In this document: piece after piece, positions 51,643 through 58,177 of the stretch | How positions within the stretch are numbered: the stretch's first letter is position 1 | Layout of the letters: each line of letters begins with the position of its first letter | Assembly (NCBI GenBank): GCA_903923925.1 | Contig: CAIXZF010000028.1 | Coordinates: 1 to 60,927, forward strand | Direction: 5' to 3' | From: an uncultured Bacteroidales bacterium | GTDB lineage: Bacteria; Bacteroidota; Bacteroidia; Bacteroidales; CAIXZF01 | DNA: 60,927 bases | Position numbers and translations under genes: made by a program | Notes under the pieces: model-generated | Told to the model about the DNA's origin: nothing | Databases searched by the model: none | What the model saw: the letters and a program-made list of their open reading frames with translations, nothing else

Positions 51643-54600
51643 TTATTTGCTCTTGTCGGGTGCTACCGGAATTGGCGGAACTCCTTTGTAAGTTTTTATC
51701 TCATCCAGTGCAATCTCAATGGCTTTATTCAATTGCTCATCAATGCCGGAATACTCTTTTGCAGGGTCGTTTTCAATATTGATATCCGGTTCAACACCGA
51801 TTCCTTCAATAATCCATTTGCTTTCTTCTGATGAATAGGAGGCAAATTCAGGTTTGCGCAAATCACCACCATCCACAAAGGGCAGCGATCCTCTTATCCC
51901 CACAACACCACCCCATGAACGGGTTCCTACTACCTTGCCAATTCCATGTTTTTTAAATCCATACGGGAATAAATCACCATCGGATGCCGAGTAATGATCT
52001 ATCAGCAAAACCTTCGGACCCAGCATCATTTGCTGTGGTGTGTGCCCTGGAATAGTAACGTTTCTTGCCATATTTGCACGGGTTACCTCGCGCTGCAGCC
52101 GCTCCAGTATCATTGGTGAAACATTTCCTCCGCCATTGCCACGGTCGTCGATAATGAGGGCTTTTTTGTCAAGCTGAGGATAAAAATATTTAACAAATTC
52201 GTTTAATCCCTCAACACCCATGTCGGGAATGTGAATGTATCCAACCTCCCCTTTTGTAGCTTCACTTACCTTCTTAATATTATTCTGAACCCAGCTGTAA
52301 TAATATAAATCTGCTTCTGATTTAACAGGAGTAACAAGTACTTTCCGGGCTCCCTGCTCTGATGCAGTCGTATTTACCGTTAATTCAACAAGCTTGCCTG
52401 CTGTATTAACAAGTTCGCTGTAAATATCCGTGATCTCCTTCACTGATTTCCCGTTTACTGCAAGAATGAAATTCCCTTCGGATACATTTACTCCAAGTTC
52501 TGTTAGCGGTGAACGCAGACTAGTACTCCAGTTTGCTCCTTGCAAAATCTTGTCAACCCTGAAATAACCACTTGCATCCTTGCTTAGTTTAGCTCCCAGA
52601 AGGCCTGTGTTTATTTTATCCGGTGTTTTCCTGTCGCCGCCACCAACATATGCATGTCCAACACTTAACTCTCCAATTAACTCACCAATCAGGTAGTTAA
52701 GATCGTTGCGATCGTTTACATACGGTAATAAAACAGCGTATTTGTCATGCATAGCCTGCCAGTTAACCCCATGCATATTCGAAACATAAAAGAAATCACG
52801 CATCTGTCTCCAGCTTTCATCATAGATCTGCTTCCATTCTTCTTTATTGTTAACCTTGATTTTCAGACCACTCATGTCAACCGGCTTATCCTCCAGATTT
52901 ATCTTGCCAGTTGGCAAATCAACTACATAATAAGAACCACCTTTCACAACAAGCATCTTTTTTAAATCAGCAGAAATATCAAAATTTAAACCTTTGCCCA
53001 GTTCTGTTTCTTTTTTCTTCTTCAGGTCAAAGATCTTGGCCGATTGCTCATCGTCGCCGGAGGCAACAGCATTGTAATAAACAAAATCGTTGATCCCATA
53101 AATATTCCAGTAATTTCCTGCAGTCAGCGGTAAAGCAAGTATTCTGTCTGCCAGTCCTTCAAGATCTATTTTTGTCAGAGCAACTTTTGGCTCATCTTTT
53201 TTTGCGTCTTTTTTATCATCTTTTTTTTCTTCCTTTTTTTCTTCGGAAATCTTTACTTCATCGTTTTCAGGAGCAAATGGGCCAGGAGTATCTTTTGATA
53301 AGACAAGCATGTATATTTTCGACATGTCTCTGTAAGCTGCGTTCCATTCAGTGGCACTGTATATCGGGTTGAAATCGCGTTCTGATGAAAACAGCAGGTA
53401 TTTTCCATCGCTGCTGAATGATGGCTGGTTTGAGTCATACCAGTTATCTGTTACAGCCGTCTTTTGTTTTGTGTCAGTATTATACAGCATTATAACACCC
53501 ATTTTGTTGGTCTGCTGGGATGCATAAACTATCCATTTGCTGTCGGGCGACCAGTTGAAACTTCCAAACTCCCAGATCTCTGATTTGTCAACCAATGTCA
53601 CTGATTTACTTTCAATATCAACATATTGCAGACGTAACATTTTGTCGTTCCAGAGAATTTTCTTACTGTCGGGCGACCATTGGATATTGAATTTATAGGT
53701 ATCGGCATGCTGTGTAATTTGAATTGCAGCTTCTGTTGCATCCTGTTTCTGAATATAAATTTCATATTCCCCATTCTTGTCGGAAAGGTAGGCGATATAT
53801 TTTCCATCCGGCGACCAGGATGCATCACGATCGTGAGCAGCCGAACTGTTTGTAAGGTTGCGTGTAATGCCTGATTTTACCGGCACAGAGAATACTTCAC
53901 CTCTTGCACTTGCAACAACTCTCTTTCCATCCGGTGAAATATTTACATTGAAAAGATTTTTTGTCCCATCCTTAATTTCGTTTCTTCCGCGGTCGAAATC
54001 ATCAGCTATTGTAATGTTTAATTTCTCTGATTTTTCAGTTTTAATGTCGAAAATATAAATAAAGCCGCCATTTTCGAAAGCAATGGCATCTTTTCCGGCA
54101 TTTGCAAATTTGATATCAAATTCTGTGAAATTTGTAAGCTTTCTGGTTTGGTTGGTAGCAAAACTATATTCGAACAAATTCATAGTCCTGTCGCGATCCG
54201 AAAGGAAAAAGATTTTATCCCCGAACCACATTGGTTCTATCTCCTGGTTAACAGTATTGGTAATTTTTGTAGTCGATTTTGTTTCAAAGTCGTAAATGGA
54301 GATGTCATCAGCCATGCCGCCCTTATAGTATTTCCATGTTCTGAATTCCCTGAATATCCTATTGTAAGCCAGTTTTTTACCATCCGGAGAATATGAACAG
54401 AAACCACCTGCTGGTAAAGGAAGCTCGGTCGACATTCCACCCTCCGATGAAACGGAAAACAATTGCCCTTTAAAGTCATTAAATGTTTGCTTTCTCGATC
54501 TGTAAACCACATTTTTACCGTCTGGAGTCCAGGCCATTACAATATTGTTCGGGCCCATACGGTCAGAAATGTCGTCTCTGCCAAGCTGAGCAGTATAGGT

Positions 54601-54912
54601 TAAGCGTTGAGGTTCTCCGCCAGTTGACGGAATTTTGTAAACTTCAGTGTTTCCGTCGTACTGAGCTGTAAAGGCTATCCATTTTCCATCTGGTGAGAAC
54701 CTTGCAAACATTTCGTAGCCGGCATCATTCGTTATTTTTCTCGCCATTCCGCCACTTCTGGCTACCGTATACAGATCTCCGGCATAGGAAAAAACAAGCT
54801 TGTCACCCGAAATTGCCGGAAACCTTAGCAGCCTTGCCTCGCTCTGAGCCATCATAAACATTGGAAAAAGCAGGACAGCAATAAGACCGGCTAATATTTT
54901 ATATATTTTCAT
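51643..54912 (-). CDS. Tricorn-like S41 peptidase
   Basis: 1,089 residues. Signal peptide (LAGLIAVLLFPMFMMAQ); PD40 beta-propeller blades (about 30-540, with repeats like FSPDGKWIAFTAQYDGNTEVY, SWSPDGKYIAYLSDKNGEY); a Lys/Glu linker (EEKKEEKKDDKKDAKKDE, about 548-570); a tricorn core domain with ELSVGHAYVGGGD (catalytic His); a PDZ domain (ELGVNVSEGNFILAVNGK); and the S41 domain with DDRGNGGGNVSP and the nucleophile Ser in DHYSASDGDLFPYGF (about 974), then EGIGVEPDI. The order and size match tricorn protease homologues of Bacteroidota, which degrade peptides in the periplasm. Confidence 0.95.
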   Translation of the reverse strand: MKIYKILAGLIAVLLFPMFMMAQSEARLLRFPAISGDKLVFSYAGDLYTVARSGGMARKITNDAGYEMFARFSPDGKWIAFTAQYDGNTEVYKIPSTGGEPQRLTYTAQLGRDDISDRMGPNNIVMAWTPDGKNVVYRSRKQTFNDFKGQLFSVSSEGGMSTELPLPAGGFCSYSPDGKKLAYNRIFREFRTWKYYKGGMADDISIYDFETKSTTKITNTVNQEIEPMWFGDKIFFLSDRDRTMNLFEYSFATNQTRKLTNFTEFDIKFANAGKDAIAFENGGFIYIFDIKTEKSEKLNITIADDFDRGRNEIKDGTKNLFNVNISPDGKRVVASARGEVFSVPVKSGITRNLTNSSAAHDRDASWSPDGKYIAYLSDKNGEYEIYIQKQDATEAAIQITQHADTYKFNIQWSPDSKKILWNDKMLRLQYVDIESKSVTLVDKSEIWEFGSFNWSPDSKWIVYASQQTNKMGVIMLYNTDTKQKTAVTDNWYDSNQPSFSSDGKYLLFSSERDFNPIYSATEWNAAYRDMSKIYMLVLSKDTPGPFAPENDEVKISEEKKEEKKDDKKDAKKDEPKVALTKIDLEGLADRILALPLTAGNYWNIYGINDFVYYNAVASGDDEQSAKIFDLKKKKETELGKGLNFDISADLKKMLVVKGGSYYVVDLPTGKINLEDKPVDMSGLKIKVNNKEEWKQIYDESWRQMRDFFYVSNMHGVNWQAMHDKYAVLLPYVNDRNDLNYLIGELIGELSVGHAYVGGGDRKTPDKINTGLLGAKLSKDASGYFRVDKILQGANWSTSLRSPLTELGVNVSEGNFILAVNGKSVKEITDIYSELVNTAGKLVELTVNTTASEQGARKVLVTPVKSEADLYYYSWVQNNIKKVSEATKGEVGYIHIPDMGVEGLNEFVKYFYPQLDKKALIIDDRGNGGGNVSPMILERLQREVTRANMARNVTIPGHTPQQMMLGPKVLLIDHYSASDGDLFPYGFKKHGIGKVVGTRSWGGVVGIRGSLPFVDGGDLRKPEFASYSSEESKWIIEGIGVEPDINIENDPAKEYSGIDEQLNKAIEIALDEIKTYKGVPPIPVAPDKSK

Positions 54913-54958
54913 CTGGTTGTAATTTTAAAATTATTGATTAAACTAGTCATTATGTACT

Positions 54959-54976
54959 GACATGCCATGGCATGTC
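54959..54976. promoter_or_regulatory. Perfect 18-bp palindrome in a divergent intergenic region
   Basis: GACATGCCATGGCATGTC is fully self-complementary and lies 47 bp from the tricorn-like start and 105 bp from the UPF0316 start. It may be an operator for a dimeric regulator. No T-run follows it, so it is not a terminator. Confidence 0.5.
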
Positions 54977-55052
54977 TATAATTTAAGGGCAGTATTTGCA
55001 AAAATAACAATTTTGCATTAATTTGGTCTGTACAAAAAGCTGTAAATAGCGG

Positions 55053-55060
55053 TATCTTTG
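55053..55060 (+). promoter_or_regulatory. Bacteroidota -7 element for the UPF0316 operon
   Basis: TATCTTTG lies 21 bp before ATG 55081. No clear -33 TTG at 22 bp. Confidence 0.5.
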
Positions 55061-55080
55061 CTTCCCAATCACTCCTGAGC

Positions 55081-55683
55081 ATGAATGAATTAATGAATAT
55101 GATGGGCGATAGCTGGAGTTTCCAATGGATAATCCTCCCCTTACTGATCTTTTTAGCGCGTATTACAGATCAGACAATCGGTACGCTCCGCCTGATTTTC
55201 CTATCGAAAGGCTATAAATTTATCGCACCATTCCTGGGATTCTTTGAAGTAATTATTTGGTTATTAGCTGTTAGCCAGATCATGAAGCATCTCGACAACG
55301 TAATGTGTTATGTTGCCTATGGTTCTGGCTTTGCGATGGGGAATTTTATCGGGATGGCCATCGAACAGAAACTTTCACTTGGTAGTGTCATTATCAGGCT
55401 GATATTGAAAAGAGAGAATTATGAACTTATTAACGAACTGAATAATCAGAATTTCGGACTTACTATTGTTGATGCAGTCGGCAGCAGAGGAAAAGTGAAA
55501 GTAATATTTTCGATTATTAAACGCAAAGATGTCAAACATTTCGTATCAATTGTGGATGATTTTGAACCTGGAGCCTTCTACACCATAGAGGAGGTAAAAT
55601 CGGCAAACGAAGGCGTCTTCAGAGCAATGCCCAAACGATCTGTTTTTAACACCAATGCGTCCAGAATTCTCAAAGCCCGTTAA
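55081..55683 (+). CDS. UPF0316 / DUF5698 membrane protein with DUF2179 domain
   Basis: 200 residues. Three membrane helices in the first half (IILPLLIFLARITDQTIGTL; FLGFFEVIIWLLAVSQIM), with the family line ARITDQTIGTLRLIFLSKGYKF, then a cytoplasmic DUF2179-like domain (NYELINELNNQNFGLTIVDA; GKVKVIFSIIKRKDVKHF). The molecular function is unknown. First of four plus-strand genes (9-bp gap to the next). Confidence 0.88.
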   Translation: MNELMNMMGDSWSFQWIILPLLIFLARITDQTIGTLRLIFLSKGYKFIAPFLGFFEVIIWLLAVSQIMKHLDNVMCYVAYGSGFAMGNFIGMAIEQKLSLGSVIIRLILKRENYELINELNNQNFGLTIVDAVGSRGKVKVIFSIIKRKDVKHFVSIVDDFEPGAFYTIEEVKSANEGVFRAMPKRSVFNTNASRILKAR

Positions 55684-55692
55684 ATACTGCAC

Positions 55693-56568
55693 ATGCCGAA
55701 GCCTCTGACAATTGCCTTCTATAGTCCTGTAAGTGGTAACGGCAGCAGTTTGCTGGCATTAAATCTGTTTGAATATTACAGATCGTTTTGCGAATCTGAA
55801 AACTACGTTCTGCTCGACTGCGATATTAGTTATCCTACTTTACGCTATTATCTGGAAGTCGGCGAAGCACATACAACAGATGTATATGCTGAAATGCCAC
55901 ATATTCTCCGGGAAAAGTGTATCCTCTGCAAGGTATGCGAAAAGGCCTGCCATTTTGGTGCTATACGGATTTCAGGAAGTATAAACCAGGTTACTTTTGT
56001 TGAGAAAAAGTGTATTGCTTGCGGCGCTTGTCTGAATACTTGCAGGCATGCTGCAATTGTTCCCCGGGATCATAAGATTGGAAAATATATGGTTTCAGAA
56101 TTAGAGGAGAAAACTTTTCTGATCGATGCCGGACAAGATGTTCCTGAACGGTTTCATGTGCCGGTAATCCAGGCTATGAAAGCAAAAGCTATGAATTACT
56201 CTTTTGTTATTATTGATGCCAAACCCGGCCTTAGTGCCGAATCTCTGGAATCAATATATGATGCGGATCTTTTGATAATGGTGGCTGATGCACGCTCTTT
56301 TGCCGGTATGCACTGCAACACAATATTACCCGATCTTAAAAAACTTACTGCAAAACAAAGTATCCTGATAAATCGGTGTGCCGGCAAGCCGGTTCATGTT
56401 CACGAATATGCAATACAGCATAATATTCCGATTATTTATGAAATGCCTTTTGATGAAAAATTTCAGCTTACAGGGATGAACGGTGAAATTGCCGTGAAAA
56501 AGCAGACAGACTACCTTAGTGCGTTTGATACTATAGCATCAAATATTGAAAAAATACTGAATTCATGA
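55693..56568 (+). CDS. MinD-like protein with inserted 2[4Fe-4S] ferredoxin, lysine-less P-loop (A)
   Basis: 291 residues, similar to the 'MinD superfamily with inserted ferredoxin' group (COG1149 type), usually found as gene pairs. The N-terminal loop reads IAFYSPVSGNGSSLLALN where the family has a GKGGTGKT-type loop, so both the signature and catalytic Lys are missing. Two intact CxxCxxCxxxC sets follow (C76-C86: CILCKVCEKAC; C107-C117: CIACGACLNTC). The Switch-like YSFVIIDAKPGLSAESL remains. It probably does not hydrolyse ATP normally; electron transfer or scaffolding is possible. The next gene overlaps by 4 nt. Confidence 0.82.
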   Translation: MPKPLTIAFYSPVSGNGSSLLALNLFEYYRSFCESENYVLLDCDISYPTLRYYLEVGEAHTTDVYAEMPHILREKCILCKVCEKACHFGAIRISGSINQVTFVEKKCIACGACLNTCRHAAIVPRDHKIGKYMVSELEEKTFLIDAGQDVPERFHVPVIQAMKAKAMNYSFVIIDAKPGLSAESLESIYDADLLIMVADARSFAGMHCNTILPDLKKLTAKQSILINRCAGKPVHVHEYAIQHNIPIIYEMPFDEKFQLTGMNGEIAVKKQTDYLSAFDTIASNIEKILNS

Positions 56569-57449
56569 GTGCTATCGCTTTTACCGGTGGGAGAGGGAAC
56601 GAAGGGCTTTCTGCATTACTGTCTGCTTTTGGCATGCTTGCAGGCACTTCTGTTCTCGCTGAATGCACCTTCACCTATAGCAGGCTTCTTCGGTTGATGG
56701 ATCCGCAAAATGTCCGCAAAAGGCCGGTTCCGTCGATTCCCCGCTTTAATTTTGATGCGGATCGCTGCAGTCATTGCTTCAAATGCCTGGACATATGTAA
56801 ACACAATGCAATAATGCGGTATGGAGATCTGATACACTATGCCGAACATCGCTGCACTGCCTGCGGTTCATGTATCCGCTGGTGTCCTCTTAGTGTGCTG
56901 CAGTTTGAGTATGATGATGATGTGCTTCTTTCTTATGCTGAATCGCGATATGGTCCGCTTTTATATACGGATAGTATCGTAGATGCCTTACATCAGCCGG
57001 CAATGACCTCGGTAATTCTTGAACAGGCCAGGCAGATGATGAATGTCAGGAAAATACATCAGCTTCATATACGACTTCCCCGCGGACAAGGAGAAGCTGC
57101 CGCTATTGCTGCATCATCAGCAGATGCTGTTGTTATTGTAACTGCTCCCTATCCCTACGCATTGGCCGACTTGAAATCTTTAGTGCTTTTTAGCCGTAAA
57201 TGTGGTCACTTACCTTTGGTACTCATTAATAAAGTACATCCTTCAAATATAATACTTACTGATGTATTAAACACCTATTGTCAGGGTGAAGGGATTCCTG
57301 TTGCCGGAAAAATTCCTTACGATCCACTTTTCCCTGAGGCAGAACAGCTTGGCCTTTCAGTAATTGAATACGATTCAGCTACAAATTGTACTTCAGCAGT
57401 AAAAGAAGCCTGGATCAATATTTCACAACGAATTGCAAACATCACCTAA
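56565..57449 (+). CDS. MinD-like protein with inserted 2[4Fe-4S] ferredoxin, lysine-less P-loop (B)
   Basis: 294 residues, paralogue of A and coupled to it by an ATGA overlap. N-terminal loop IAFTGGRGNEGLSALLSAF, again without the Walker A lysines. Ferredoxin clusters intact: CSHCFKCLDIC (C68-C78) and CTACGSCIRWCP (C97-C107). C-terminal parts keep the fold: VIVTAPYPYALADLKSLVLF, HLPLVLINKVHPSNI, IPVAGKIPYDPLFPEAE, which match the family's switch and effector strands. An electron-transfer dimer with A is likely. No redox partner or metal-cofactor enzyme is nearby. Confidence 0.82.
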   Translation: MSAIAFTGGRGNEGLSALLSAFGMLAGTSVLAECTFTYSRLLRLMDPQNVRKRPVPSIPRFNFDADRCSHCFKCLDICKHNAIMRYGDLIHYAEHRCTACGSCIRWCPLSVLQFEYDDDVLLSYAESRYGPLLYTDSIVDALHQPAMTSVILEQARQMMNVRKIHQLHIRLPRGQGEAAAIAASSADAVVIVTAPYPYALADLKSLVLFSRKCGHLPLVLINKVHPSNIILTDVLNTYCQGEGIPVAGKIPYDPLFPEAEQLGLSVIEYDSATNCTSAVKEAWINISQRIANIT

Positions 57450-57451
57450 GA

Positions 57452-58117
57452 ATGATTTATCCGACGCACATACCTGCTATATTTACAACAGCATACCTTC
57501 CTCCTATATCCTTCTTTGTGAAAGCATGCGAAACCAATGGTATTCTGCTTGAGCAGCATGAGAATTACAACCGTCAGACATATCGTAACCGTTGCCGGAT
57601 CCCGGGTCCTAATGGAGTGCAGGCGCTCAGCATTCCTTTGTTGCAAAAACATGGGGAGAAAATACCTATATGTGAAATACAAATCGACAATCGTGAACCC
57701 TGGCAGCGGCTCCACTGGCGCTCACTGACGACTGCATATAATAATTCTCCTTTTTTTCTCTATTATATGGATGATCTTCAGCCATTTTATGAAAAAATAT
57801 ATAAGAATCTGTTCGATTACAATCTTCAGCTTATCCATAAATTAGTCAGATTAATCGGACTTGATCTGACGATAAATCTGACTGAGGAGTTTCATCCGGA
57901 GGGATATTACCCTGCTGATTACCGGTATAAGCTTACACCGAAGAAAGAGCAGGATATTACATTGCCAAACTATATTCAGGTATTCTCCGACAGGTTTCCA
58001 TTTTGCCGCGATATGAGCATTGTTGATCTGCTATTTAATGAAGGGCCGGCTGCAGCCGCTTTAATCAACCCTGGCGAAACGAACCCTGTCGGGGGCTTCA
58101 AGCCCCGACAGGGTTGA
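57452..58117 (+). CDS. WbqC-family protein with repeat-derived C-terminus
   Basis: 221 residues from ATG 57452, 2 bp after the previous stop (the frame to 57386 overlaps that gene). The family signature is clear: AYLPPISFFVKACE near the start, YRNRCRIPGPNGVQALSIPL, REPWQRLHWRSLTTAYNNSPFF, DMSIVDLLFNEGP. WbqC-like proteins are linked to O-antigen and other glycan loci with unproved role. The last 14 residues or so (GETNPVGGFKPRQG) and the stop lie in a palindromic repeat (58082-58115), so the native end has probably been replaced. Confidence 0.88.
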   Translation: MIYPTHIPAIFTTAYLPPISFFVKACETNGILLEQHENYNRQTYRNRCRIPGPNGVQALSIPLLQKHGEKIPICEIQIDNREPWQRLHWRSLTTAYNNSPFFLYYMDDLQPFYEKIYKNLFDYNLQLIHKLVRLIGLDLTINLTEEFHPEGYYPADYRYKLTPKKEQDITLPNYIQVFSDRFPFCRDMSIVDLLFNEGPAAAALINPGETNPVGGFKPRQG

Positions 58118-58163
58118 ACCTGCGAACCAAACCCTGGCAGGGCTTCAAGCCCCTGCCAGGGTT
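58082..58163. repeat. Tandem pair of related 34-bp palindromes
   Basis: 58082-58115 begins AACCCTGTCGGGG and ends CCCCGACAGGGTT; 58130-58163 begins AACCCTGGCAGGG and ends CCCTGCCAGGGTT. Both share CTTCAAG in the loop and are followed by GAACC, so they are diverged copies of one unit. No T-run follows. It lies where the WbqC gene ends and converges on the kinase gene. Confidence 0.9.
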
Positions 58164-58177
58164 GAACCCTCGCGAAA

